A stretch of DNA of 34,814 bases, taken from an uncultured beta proteobacterium. Its GTDB lineage: Bacteria; Pseudomonadota; Gammaproteobacteria; Burkholderiales; Burkholderiaceae. Location: assembly GCA_903892315.1 (NCBI GenBank), contig CAITHY010000153.1:1-34814 (forward strand), read 5' to 3'. Within the stretch, counting starts at the first letter, position 1; each line of letters starts with the position of its first letter. The notes under the pieces were generated by a model. That model had not been told where the DNA came from, did not search any database, and worked only from the letters and a program-made list of their open reading frames with translations. The translations under genes and the position numbers were made by a program. Positions 8,706 to 16,166 of the stretch are shown here, in pieces.

Positions 8706-9505
8706 GAGGCAACTAATTTAATTCCGACTAAAAATAAGGTTGCCGCAAGAGTAGTCCTGGTTGCACGTTCTGATAAGGTGCTGGATAACTTGGCGCCGAG
8801 CCAAATTGCAGGTACTGAACCTAGTAAAAGGCCAAACAACAAGTCAAAGTGCACGTTACCAAGCCACCAGTGACCGAGGCCAGCTAGAGCGGTAAGAGGT
8901 ACAGCGTATGCAATGTCAGTACCTGCAACTTGCGCAGGCTTGAGATGAGGATAGAGAACCAAAATGAGTGTTGCACCAATTGCGCCTGCCCCGATTGAGG
9001 AAACGGTTACTAGTACGCCAATCACGGCACCAACAGTAACGGTCGCTATTTTTAAATGAGTACCGCTAGGCAAAAAATGAGGGTTGTCTTGCACCCATTT
9101 CAAAATCTTAGCCCTAAACAACAGTGACGCTGCTGTTAGCAAGACAGAAATGCCAATGGAAACACTAATTAAATGATTGAAGTTCTTTGAGACGGGGCCA
9201 ATATATTTCAGTACAAGAATTGAGATTACCGCTGTAGTAAGGCTGCCTAGGCAGAGTAGACGCACGATATCCCAGCGTACATTCCCATGCATTCTATGAG
9301 CGGCTGTACCAAAACCTTTGGTAATGGCAGCAAAGGCCAAGTCAGTTCCAACCGCAGTAGTTGGCGCTACACCAAAGATGATCGTGAGCAAAGGGGTCAT
9401 TAGCGAGCCGCCACCAACACCAGTCATTCCCACCAATAAGCCAACTAGGGCGCCGGAAATAATGAATTGCGAAGATTCTATGAAAAATTGGATCATGTTG
9501 TTCAT
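8702..9505 (-). CDS. TauE/SafE-family membrane anion exporter, probably sulfite-related
   Basis: Integral membrane protein of the TauE/SafE (DUF81) family, with about eight hydrophobic helices over 267 aa and two glycine-rich repeat halves: GALVGLLVGMTGVGGG near the N-terminus and a second GVLVTVSSIGAGAIGA-like segment in the middle. Family members move sulfite, sulfoacetate or other sulfur anions. Position directly before cysH with an ATGA overlap suggests export of excess sulfite or another sulfur-related anion, which is inference. Start: the first ATG (9505) has the SD GAGGG only two bases away. The ATG three codons later (9496) would have an 11-base spacing and may be the real start. It follows the 54-aa ORF by 9 bp. 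Confidence 0.88.
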   Translation of the reverse strand: MNNMIQFFIESSQFIISGALVGLLVGMTGVGGGSLMTPLLTIIFGVAPTTAVGTDLAFAAITKGFGTAAHRMHGNVRWDIVRLLCLGSLTTAVISILVLKYIGPVSKNFNHLISVSIGISVLLTAASLLFRAKILKWVQDNPHFLPSGTHLKIATVTVGAVIGVLVTVSSIGAGAIGATLILVLYPHLKPAQVAGTDIAYAVPLTALAGLGHWWLGNVHFDLLFGLLLGSVPAIWLGAKLSSTLSERATRTTLAATLFLVGIKLVAS

Positions 9506-9514
9506 TTCCCTCGA

Positions 9515-9679
9515 TTAAGCAAAAGATTGCTCAAACTCTTCGAGCTTAATTGCGTTCATGAGAAACAAAATTTGGCGCTGGAAACGTTTGCGCTCGTCAA
9601 CCTTGTCATGGGGTAGGCAATCGTGTTCACGCAGCAAGCTAGTAATGACTGGATTGAAGTGCTCTCTAACTGGTGACAT
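9515..9679 (-). CDS. Small conserved-looking ORF of 54 aa, first in the cys operon
   Basis: An open frame of 54 codons that runs from ATG at 9679 to TAA at 9515 and ends 9 bp before the exporter gene. It has a good SD, AGGGG, with 7 bases of spacing. The product is soluble and charged: residues 5-8 REHF, 17-20 REHD with C21, then a basic helix with DERKRFQRQ at 28-36, hydrophobic ILFLM at 37-41 and an acidic amphipathic end KLEEFEQSF. No signal peptide or membrane segment is visible. I do not recognise a family. Position and spacing suggest that it is translated with the sulfate genes. It could also be a leader-type or regulatory peptide; there is no poly-Cys or stem-loop attenuator to support that. 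Confidence 0.65.
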   Translation of the reverse strand: MSPVREHFNPVITSLLREHDCLPHDKVDERKRFQRQILFLMNAIKLEEFEQSFA

Positions 9680-9686
9680 CGTGTTT

Positions 9687-9691
9687 CCCCT
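9687..9691 (-). promoter_or_regulatory. Ribosome binding site of the 54-aa ORF
   Basis: AGGGG on the minus strand, seven bases before the ATG at 9679. It is stronger than the SD of most neighbouring genes and is the main argument that the small frame is translated. Confidence 0.65.
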
Positions 9692-9712
9692 GGTAAATAT
9701 CTCGTTAGAGAC

Positions 9713-9741
9713 AATGTACCAAGGGGTCTATATATCTACAA
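9713..9741 (-). promoter_or_regulatory. Candidate promoter of the cys operon
   Basis: On the minus strand TTGTAG (9741-9736) and TACATT (9718-9713) are separated by 17 bp. The -10 matches four of six and the -35 three of six consensus bases, so the promoter is weak and would fit an activator-dependent gene. The left arm of the inverted repeat at 9727-9782 falls in its spacer and -35 region. Confidence 0.4.
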
Positions 9742-9782
9742 GGAATATATAGCGATATCTAAATTACTTTCAGATATATAGA
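9727..9782. promoter_or_regulatory. Long inverted repeat, candidate operator of the cys operon
   Basis: TCTATATATCT at 9727-9737 and its exact reverse complement AGATATATAGA at 9772-9782 are separated by 34 bp. Between them lies further AT-rich sequence with GGAATATATAGC and GATATC. Arms this far apart are unlikely to be a terminator but suit a dimer-of-dimers regulator such as a LysR-type protein. CysB, the known activator of sulfate assimilation in many proteobacteria, is the obvious candidate, but no binding site is proven here. The arrangement also lies just downstream of the fpr stop. Confidence 0.45.
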
Positions 9783-9792
9783 ACTGAATTGA

Positions 9793-10569
9793 TTACTTTT
9801 CTACAAAAGCCCGTTCAAAAACGTAATCACCCAGTTGGCCGAGGCTCGGCGAGACTTTGAAGCCTTTGGCGTCTAGCATCTCGGAGGTTTCTTTGAGCAT
9901 TGAAGGGCTGCCGCAGATCATGGCGCGATCGACTGCTGGATCTAGTGGTGGTAAGCCAATATCTTTAAAAAGTTGGCCAGATTCAATGGCAGTAGTGAGA
10001 CGACCAGTGTGTTTGAAAGCTTCACGAGTCACGGTTGGATAGTAGATGAGTTTTTCACGAATGAGTTCACCTAGGAATTCATCTTGAGTGAGTTCATCGC
10101 GAATGTAATCAGCATAGGCCAATTCACTCACTAGACGCACACCATGAATGAGAACAACCTTCCCAAACTTCTCATAAGTTTCTGGATCACGAATGATGCT
10201 CATGAAGGGCGCTAGGCCGGTGCCAGTACTAAAGAGGTAGAGATGTTTACCTGGATTTAAGTCATCAAGCACCAGGGTGCCAACCGATTTTTCGCTTACC
10301 AAGATGGGATCGCCCACTTGAATCTTCTGCAGACGCGATGTTAGGGGGCCATCTTGAACTTTAATGCTCAAGAATTCCAAATGCTCTTCATAGTTTGGGC
10401 TTGCTACGCTATAAGCACGCACCAATGGTTTGCCTTCAACCTCAAGACCAATCATCAAGAAGTGCCCGCTACGAAAGCGTAAGCCTTTATTGCGGGTGGT
10501 GGTAAAGCTAAAAAGAGTGTCGTTCCAGTGGTGAACGGTAAGGACTGTTTCGGTGTTGTATGCGGCCAT
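9793..10569 (-). CDS. fpr: Ferredoxin/flavodoxin-NADP(+) reductase
   Basis: FAD enzyme that exchanges electrons between NADPH and ferredoxin or flavodoxin. FAD-binding RAYSVASP is at residues 51-58, NADP-binding STGTGLAPF around 114-122 and CGSPSM at 219-224. The protein ends FERAFVEK, as usual for the betaproteobacterial form. The frame is open further to a GTG at 10617 (274 aa), but the family begins with an MAAYNTETV-like N-terminus, so I place the start at the ATG at 10569, giving 258 aa. Neither start has a strong SD. Possible partners are Fdx of the isc operon and ferredoxins used in sulfite reduction or oxidative stress repair. It is transcribed in the same direction as the cys operon but separated from it by 113 bp. 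Confidence 0.94.
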   Translation of the reverse strand: MAAYNTETVLTVHHWNDTLFSFTTTRNKGLRFRSGHFLMIGLEVEGKPLVRAYSVASPNYEEHLEFLSIKVQDGPLTSRLQKIQVGDPILVSEKSVGTLVLDDLNPGKHLYLFSTGTGLAPFMSIIRDPETYEKFGKVVLIHGVRLVSELAYADYIRDELTQDEFLGELIREKLIYYPTVTREAFKHTGRLTTAIESGQLFKDIGLPPLDPAVDRAMICGSPSMLKETSEMLDAKGFKVSPSLGQLGDYVFERAFVEK

Positions 10570-10721
10570 AAAAAGCTTAGTTAATTTTGCAAAACCTTGA
10601 TTATCCTCAAAAATCACCTCTTTTCTGGGGGATTGACGGATTAACTTTTCATATCCAATGCACTTTTAGTAATAAAGCCAAGATTTAGGGTCTCAAAGGC
10701 TGATGACGCTATGATTGTGCA

Positions 10722-11201
10722 ATGACTAGAGCCCAATATTTATTCCTCTCTTTCCTGAGTCTAGGCCTAGTGGCTTTTGCAGTGGTATTGCAACAAGTAG
10801 GCTATCAAGGGGTAAGTTTCTTGCCATGTCCTTTGTGTGTATTGCAAAGGGTTGGTTATCTGGGGATTGCTCTTTCATGCCTTTTGGCTGCCGGCATTCC
10901 TCATTTGAGAAAGTTATTTCATGGCTTGGCTATCTTGGCCGCTGGTTATGGAGCAGCGGTTGCTGGGCACCATGTTTGGCTTTTGTCTCATCCTAGTGAA
11001 TCCTGTGGAATAGATCCTTTAGAAACCTTCATTAATCAGTTTCAATTTGTACAAAACCTGCCTTGGTTATTTAAGGCCGATGGTTTGTGTTCAGCCAAGC
11101 TGCCTGCGATTTTGGGATTACAAGTTCCTGAGTGGTCCTTACTTTGGTTTGGACTTATCTTATTGGTCTTGGTAATCACCTTCTTCAAAAAGACCAAGTA
11201 A
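10722..11201 (+). CDS. dsbB: Disulfide bond formation protein B
   Basis: Inner-membrane quinone reductase that re-oxidises periplasmic DsbA. Four transmembrane helices are evident: about residues 5-24, 42-60, 66-84 and 139-155. The first periplasmic cysteine pair is C36-x-x-C39 (CPLC), and the second is C95 and C123 in the large periplasmic loop. The 159-aa length is slightly short but typical for Burkholderiales. There is no clear SD. A TATGAT box at 10710-10715 would place the transcript start at or near the ATG, so the mRNA may be leaderless. It is monocistronic and convergent with the next gene. Confidence 0.93.
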   Translation: MTRAQYLFLSFLSLGLVAFAVVLQQVGYQGVSFLPCPLCVLQRVGYLGIALSCLLAAGIPHLRKLFHGLAILAAGYGAAVAGHHVWLLSHPSESCGIDPLETFINQFQFVQNLPWLFKADGLCSAKLPAILGLQVPEWSLLWFGLILLVLVITFFKKTK

Positions 11202-11228
11202 TCAAAATGATTTCACTCAGTATTTAGT

Positions 11229-12209
11229 CTAGTCAACTTTTGCGCCAGAATCTTTTACTAACTTTGCCCACTTCGGTGTGGAGCTAGCAAGATATTCTCC
11301 GAGGAACTTTGGAGGGCTGGCAACAACCTCAAAGCCATCCGCGATTAATTTCTTTTTAGTTTCTGAATCATTCAAGCTGGCAACAATTTCTTTGTTTAGT
11401 AAACGAATGATTTCATTCGGAGTGCCAGCAGGCGCTAAAAATCCTTGCCATGAATTTAAATCATAGCCAGCAAGCCCAGCCTCCGCAATGGTAGGTATTG
11501 TTGGTGCTCCAGTAGATCTCTTTGCAGAACTCACACCCAAAGCAGTCAGTCTGCCTGACTGAATATGTGGCAAAGCTGCTGCCAGGGTAACCATTAATGC
11601 ATCGACATGTCCCGCCAGCAAATCTGCTACTGCTGGAGCCCCGCCTTTATAAGGGATGTTATTGAATTTGATCTCTGCTTTAGATTCAAGAAGTGCGGCA
11701 GCCAGATGTCCTGGACTGCCATTTCCTGCATTCGCCATACTGAGTCCACTGGGATCTCTTCTGGCAACTTCAATAAAAGTTTTCAGATTTTTCACTGGGA
11801 GTTTCGGCCCTACTACCAACACTTGCGGTGCAGTAATGGCAAGTGAAATAGGTGCAAATTGATCTAATTTATATGGAAGAGAGGGATAAAGGGCTGGATT
11901 AATTACAAGGCTATCCCAGCCTACTAGCAAGGTATAGCCATCAGGAGCTGCTTTAGCAACATATCCAAATGCAATATTGCTACCACCACCAGGCATATTT
12001 TCAACAATGACAGTTTGATTGAATCTAACAGTTAATTCTTTTGCAACTGTACGCGCCAGAATATCAAGACTGCCACCAGGTGCAGCTGGTACAACCAATT
12101 TGATGGGTCTATTGGGCCAAGGCGCATTTGCTCTTGCAGTCAGCGGTATTGCTGAAATTAACGCTGTGGATAGCAGGGATTTGAGAAGACTTCGTCGTGA
12201 GGTATGCAT
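11229..12209 (-). CDS. Periplasmic solute-binding protein, Bug/TctC family
   Basis: Extracytoplasmic binding receptor of the tripartite tricarboxylate transporter class, a family greatly expanded in Burkholderiales. The N-terminus MHTSRRSLLKSLLSTAL is a signal peptide with a twin-arginine-like SRRSLLK; cleavage is likely after ARA or ANA near residues 27-29. The mature protein shows family signatures PNRPIKLVVPAAPGGSLD, VENMPGGGSNIA, the APDGYTLL segment and the PYKGGAPAVADLLAGHVD block. Length 326 aa. No tctA or tctB membrane genes are adjacent, so it is an orphan receptor, and the ligand (carboxylate, amino acid or aromatic acid) cannot be told from sequence alone. Confidence 0.92.
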   Translation of the reverse strand: MHTSRRSLLKSLLSTALISAIPLTARANAPWPNRPIKLVVPAAPGGSLDILARTVAKELTVRFNQTVIVENMPGGGSNIAFGYVAKAAPDGYTLLVGWDSLVINPALYPSLPYKLDQFAPISLAITAPQVLVVGPKLPVKNLKTFIEVARRDPSGLSMANAGNGSPGHLAAALLESKAEIKFNNIPYKGGAPAVADLLAGHVDALMVTLAAALPHIQSGRLTALGVSSAKRSTGAPTIPTIAEAGLAGYDLNSWQGFLAPAGTPNEIIRLLNKEIVASLNDSETKKKLIADGFEVVASPPKFLGEYLASSTPKWAKLVKDSGAKVD

Positions 12210-12320
12210 TCAGTCTTTGGCTGTCAATAATTTGTAACGTAATGGATTCTAATTCTGAAAGATGGCAGGAGAGGGGGTATCAATAGTGTTTTTAGTAATT
12301 AGCTTATACGCATAGCTTGT

Positions 12321-12349
12321 TTTACAAAAATAAGGGCATGCCATAAGAT
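12321..12349 (+). promoter_or_regulatory. Promoter of cysK
   Basis: TTTACA (12321-12326) and TAAGAT (12344-12349) with a 17-bp spacer. The -35 matches five of six consensus bases and the -10 four of six. Transcription would start near 12356, after the upstream in-frame ATG at 12352, which supports the ATG at 12391 as the true start. A small dyad CCATA/TATGG (12341-12355) covers the -10 region. Confidence 0.6.
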
Positions 12350-12380
12350 ATATGGACCTTTTAGCTGACCTACCCTTTTT

Positions 12381-12384
12381 AGGA
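12381..12384 (+). promoter_or_regulatory. Ribosome binding site that decides the cysK start
   Basis: AGGA with six bases of spacing to the ATG at 12391. The alternative ATG at 12352 has no SD and lies at the predicted transcription start. Confidence 0.7.
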
Positions 12385-12390
12385 ATTTCT

Positions 12391-13362
12391 ATGACTTACT
12401 TCACCGATAACTCCCAAACCATTGGCAAGACCCCTTTAGTGCGGCTAAATCGCGTAACTGATGGCGCTAAAGCAACGGTGCTTGCGAAAATTGAAGGTCG
12501 CAATCCAGCCTATTCAGTGAAGTGTCGTATCGGCGTGGCCATGATTAATGATGCGCAAGAACAAGGCATCTTAGGACCAGGAAAAGAATTGGTTGAGCCC
12601 ACTAGTGGCAACACCGGCATAGCTTTGGCTTTCGTAGCAGCAGCGCGCGGCATTCCGCTTACGCTAACCATGCCAGAGACCATGAGTATTGAGCGCCGCA
12701 AGTTGCTCACTGCTTTGGGTGCGAAGATTGTGTTGACTGAAGGTCCTAAGGGCATGAATGGCGCTGTTGCTAAGGCGAAAGAAATTGCGGCATCTGACCC
12801 TAAATATGTTTTGCTGCAACAGTTTAGCAATCCATCAAATCCAGCGATTCATGAAAAGACCACTGGCCCAGAAATCTGGGAAGACACTGATGGCAAGATT
12901 GATGTGTTTGTTGCTGGTGTTGGTACCGGTGGAACGATTACTGGTGTAGGTCGTTATATCAAAAATACTAAAAAGAAAAATATTGAAGTGGTAGCGGTAG
13001 AGCCAACTACAAGCCCAGTCATCACACAGAAGTTAAATGGTGAAGAAATTAAGCCTGCACCGCATAAGATTCAGGGTATTGGCGCTGGATTTATTCCAGA
13101 TAACCTCGATTTATCAGTGGTCGATAAGGTTGAGCAAGTAAGCAACGAAGAGGCAATTGAGTTTGCACGCCGTATTGCGAAAGAGGAGGGTATTTTGGTG
13201 GGTATCTCCTGTGGCGCAGCGGCTGCAGTTGCCGTTCGTCTTGCCAAAAAGCCTGAATATGCTGGTAAAACAATCGTGGTGGTTCTTCCAGATACGGCCG
13301 AGCGTTACTTAAGTTCGGCTTTGTTTGAGGGCGTATTTGATGAAAAAGGTTTGCCAGCGTAA
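12391..13362 (+). CDS. cysK: Cysteine synthase A (O-acetylserine sulfhydrylase)
   Basis: PLP enzyme that makes L-cysteine from O-acetylserine and sulfide. PLP lysine K44 lies in [11 protein letters not shown], the substrate loop is TSGNTGIA, and the phosphate-binding glycine loop is [12 protein letters not shown]. The SVKCR and GNTGIALAF context fits CysK better than CysM. The frame is open to an ATG at 12352, 13 codons earlier, but SD, promoter and the family N-terminus ([20 protein letters not shown]) favour 12391, giving 323 aa. It has its own promoter and a terminator shared with lysS. It supplies the cysteine used by IscS. Regulation together with the cys operon is possible, since both upstream regions share an AGATATAT element. 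Confidence 0.95.
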   Translation: MTYFTDNSQTIGKTPLVRLNRVTDGAKATVLAKIEGRNPAYSVKCRIGVAMINDAQEQGILGPGKELVEPTSGNTGIALAFVAAARGIPLTLTMPETMSIERRKLLTALGAKIVLTEGPKGMNGAVAKAKEIAASDPKYVLLQQFSNPSNPAIHEKTTGPEIWEDTDGKIDVFVAGVGTGGTITGVGRYIKNTKKKNIEVVAVEPTTSPVITQKLNGEEIKPAPHKIQGIGAGFIPDNLDLSVVDKVEQVSNEEAIEFARRIAKEEGILVGISCGAAAAVAVRLAKKPEYAGKTIVVVLPDTAERYLSSALFEGVFDEKGLPA

Positions 13363-13390
13363 CGCAGCACTTACTTTTTTCTCGGCAATA

Positions 13391-13416
13391 AAAAAGGCAC
13401 CCCAGGGTGCCTTTTG
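13391..13416. terminator. Bidirectional terminator between cysK and lysS
   Basis: Near-perfect hairpin with core GGCACC / GGTGCC, flanked by A-run on the left and T-run on the right, so it works in both directions. It lies 28 bp after the cysK stop and 17 bp beyond the lysS stop, where the two convergent genes meet. Confidence 0.9.
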
Positions 13417-13432
13417 TTCATATCCAAAATGA

Positions 13433-14983
13433 TTACTCTTCTTCGCGACGTAAGTGCGGGAACAGAATCACATCACGGATGTTGGGTGCATCTGTCAGCA
13501 GCATCACCAAACGATCGATACCAATGCCACACCCGCCTGTCGGGGGCATGCCGTACTCGAGGGCGCGGATGAAGTCATGGTCAAAGTACATGGCTTCTTC
13601 ATCACCAGCTTCTTTTTGCTCTACTTGCTTACGGAAGCGATGAGCTTGATCTTCAGCATCATTTAACTCTGAGAAGCCGTTGGCAATTTCGCGACCAGTG
13701 ATGAAGAGTTCGAAGCGCTCGGTAATGCCTGGGCGAGTATCAGACTCTCTAGCCAGTGGACTGACTTCGATTGGGTAATCGATGATGTAGGTTGGCTCCC
13801 AAAGATGTTCTTCAGCCACCAATTCAAATAAGGCGAGTTGAAGTGCGCCAATGCCTGCGTTTTTGAGGGTTGGAGCATCTGGGTTCTCGCCGCCTTTTTT
13901 CAACTCAGCGCGGATGAAGTTGATGTCATCCAATTGAGCGACTTCATAGCTCTTACCAGATTGACCGCAGTACTTAAGGATGGCTTCAGTAATGGTCAAG
14001 CGTTGGAATGGCTTGCTCAAATCGAGTTCACGACCTTGATGTGTCAATACTGCCGTACCTTGTGCATCAATCGCAGCGGCACGAATCATGCCTTCTGTGA
14101 AGTCCATCAGCCAACGGTAGTCTGTATAGGCTGCATAGAACTCCATCATGGTGAATTCTGGGTTGTGACGTGGACTAACACCTTCGTTACGGAAGTTACG
14201 ATTGATTTCAAAGACACGTTCAAAACCACCAACCACTAGGCGCTTAAGATAAAGCTCAGGTGCAATACGCAAGAACATTTGCATATCGAGTGCATTGTGA
14301 TGCGTAATAAATGGCTTCGCTGCTGCACCACCCGGAATCGGGTGGAGCATCGGTGTTTCTACTTCCATGAAGTCAGCATCCAGCATATGGCGACGTAATG
14401 AAGCGATTGCATTGCTACGTGCTTTGAAGGTATTACGACTCTCTGGATTCACAATCAGATCTACATAGCGCTGGCGGTATTTAGTCTCAAGGTCTGAGAG
14501 GCCATGGAACTTATCCGGCAGTGGGCGCAATGATTTGCTGAGAAGGCGCAAGTTGCTGCACTCAACCGACAGCTCACCCTTATTGGTCTTAAACAGATTG
14601 CCTTCAGCAGAGATAAAGTCACCCATATCCCAATGCTTGAAAGCACCATGAACATCGGCACCACTGAGCTCATCATTGATATAGAACTGAATCTGTCCGC
14701 TCCGATCTTGAATGGTGGCAAAGCTGGCTTTACCCATGACTCGCTTAAGAACCATACGGCCAGCCACCTTGACATGAACCTTTTTCGCGGCGAGCTCTTC
14801 TTTAGTGAGGCTGTCGTAGTGAGCATGCAAATCCGCTGCTAAATGGGTAGGAACAAAGTCATTCGGAAAAGCAACGCCACCAGCACGAAGCTTAGCCAGT
14901 TTTTCACGGCGCTCCGCAATGATGTGATTCTCATCAACTACTTCAGTAGCTGGGGCAGGGTCTAAATGGGTTTTATCGTTCAT
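13433..14983 (-). CDS. lysS: Lysyl-tRNA synthetase, class II
   Basis: Charges tRNA-Lys with lysine. The N-terminal OB-fold anticodon-binding domain covers about residues 70-150 ([19 protein letters not shown]...). The class II core has motif 2 with FRNEG at 264-268 up to E281 ([20 protein letters not shown]), and motif 3 [13 protein letters not shown] near 485-497. At 516 aa it is slightly longer than E. coli LysS (505), through a variable N-terminus. It is the last gene of the rpfE-like-recJ-prfB-lysS group, an order also seen in E. coli (recJ-prfB-lysS), 33 bp after prfB. Confidence 0.97.
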   Translation of the reverse strand: MNDKTHLDPAPATEVVDENHIIAERREKLAKLRAGGVAFPNDFVPTHLAADLHAHYDSLTKEELAAKKVHVKVAGRMVLKRVMGKASFATIQDRSGQIQFYINDELSGADVHGAFKHWDMGDFISAEGNLFKTNKGELSVECSNLRLLSKSLRPLPDKFHGLSDLETKYRQRYVDLIVNPESRNTFKARSNAIASLRRHMLDADFMEVETPMLHPIPGGAAAKPFITHHNALDMQMFLRIAPELYLKRLVVGGFERVFEINRNFRNEGVSPRHNPEFTMMEFYAAYTDYRWLMDFTEGMIRAAAIDAQGTAVLTHQGRELDLSKPFQRLTITEAILKYCGQSGKSYEVAQLDDINFIRAELKKGGENPDAPTLKNAGIGALQLALFELVAEEHLWEPTYIIDYPIEVSPLARESDTRPGITERFELFITGREIANGFSELNDAEDQAHRFRKQVEQKEAGDEEAMYFDHDFIRALEYGMPPTGGCGIGIDRLVMLLTDAPNIRDVILFPHLRREEE

Positions 14984-15016
14984 ATCTATCGTGGTGCAGT
15001 AATGGGTATTCGGTTT

Positions 15017-16121
15017 TTACACGCCTTGTTTTAGGCTGGCTTCAATAAAGGCATCGAGATCACCATCTAATACTTTTTGAGTATTCGAGATTTCGACGTT
15101 AGTCCGTAAGTCTTTGATGCGGCTTTGATCTAAAACGTAGGAGCGGATTTGATGGCCCCAGCCTACATCGGTCTTGCTGGCTTCTAATTTGTCTTGTTCA
15201 GCACGACGCTTTTGCATCTCATGTTCATAAAGGCGAGACTTGAGCATGCTCATGGCTTCAGCACGGTTGCGGTGCTGACTACGGTCATTCTGACATTGCA
15301 CCACAATGCCAGTTGGAATGTGGGTTAAGCGAACAGCTGAGTCTGTTTTATTAATGTGCTGACCACCCGCACCGGAGGCGCGGTAGGTATCAGTGCGAAT
15401 ATCAGCAGGATTAACGTCAATCTCAATGGAGTCGTCAATCTCTGGATAAACATAGATGGAAGCAAACGAAGTATGACGACCATTGGAAGAATCAAAGGGT
15501 GATTTACGTACTAAGCGATGCACGCCAGTTTCAGAACGGAGATGGCCGTAAGCATATTCGCCATCGACTTTGATAGTGGCACTCTTAATGCCTGCAACAT
15601 CACCATCAGACTCTTCGAGGATTTCTGTTTTGTAGCCTTTGCGTTCGCAATACTTTAAGTATTGTCGGTAGAGCATACTGGCCCAGTCACAGGCTTCAGT
15701 GCCGCCGGCGCCTGCTTGAATATCAATAAAGCAATTGCACGAATCCATCTCATTGTGGAACATGCGGCGGAACTCTAGATCACCGATAGTCTTGCTATAG
15801 CTCTCAACATCTTTCTCAATAGCGCCGATGGTTTCAAAATCACTTTCTTCTTTCGCCATATCAAATAGCTCAAGGGCGCTAGTAATGTTGGTATTGAGAT
15901 CAGTGAGAGTGGCAACTACGCCATCGAGCAATTTCTTTTCTTTGCCCAGCGCTTGCGCTTTCTTTTGATCATCCCAAATAGTGGGATCTTCCAGAATAGA
16001 GTTAACTTCGGTAAGGCGACGTGACTTTACTTCGAAGTCAAAGATACCCCCGAAGAGCTTGCTCACGCATGAGCAGATCGGACAAGGTATTCGAAATAGT
16101 ATTGAGTTGTTCAGCTTCCAT
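15017..16121 (-). CDS. prfB: Peptide chain release factor 2, with programmed +1 frameshift
   Basis: Release factor recognising UGA and UAA. The gene is in two frames: 27 codons from ATG at 16121 to CTT at 16041, then an in-frame TGA at 16040-16038. Reading resumes in +1 with GAC from 16039, so the CDS is complement(15017..16039 joined to 16041..16121), giving 367 aa. The site reads GGGGG-TAT-CTT-TGA-C, the classic autoregulatory slippery stop with an internal SD-like run. The specificity tripeptide SPF is at 207-209 and the catalytic GGQ at 252-254, both shifted by two from E. coli. Low RF2 favours frameshifting, so the protein controls its own synthesis. A single-frame reading of 393 aa would start too far upstream, in recJ, and give an N-terminus unlike RF2. 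Confidence 0.96.
16037..16051 (-). promoter_or_regulatory. prfB: RF2 programmed frameshift cassette
   Basis: On the minus strand GGGGGTATCTTTGAC: an SD-like G run, three bases of spacing, slippery CTT, stop TGA and following C. Every element known to be needed in E. coli prfB is present; only the base before the G run is C instead of A. Confidence 0.95.
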
Positions 16122-16166
16122 ACCCTAATTATAAGGGGGTTATTGTCTTGGACCCTTAGGGGCTGC

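Noticed and set aside
9793..10617. fpr starting at GTG 10617
   Set aside because: The extra 16 residues are not family-like; the N-terminus MAAYNTETV at 10569 is.
12352..13362. cysK starting at ATG 12352
   Set aside because: No SD, at the predicted transcription start, and extra residues compared with the family; ATG 12391 has AGGA at a proper distance.
13838..14239. 133-aa plus-strand frame inside lysS
   Set aside because: Opposite-strand shadow of the synthetase core, including motif 2; composition is not protein-like.
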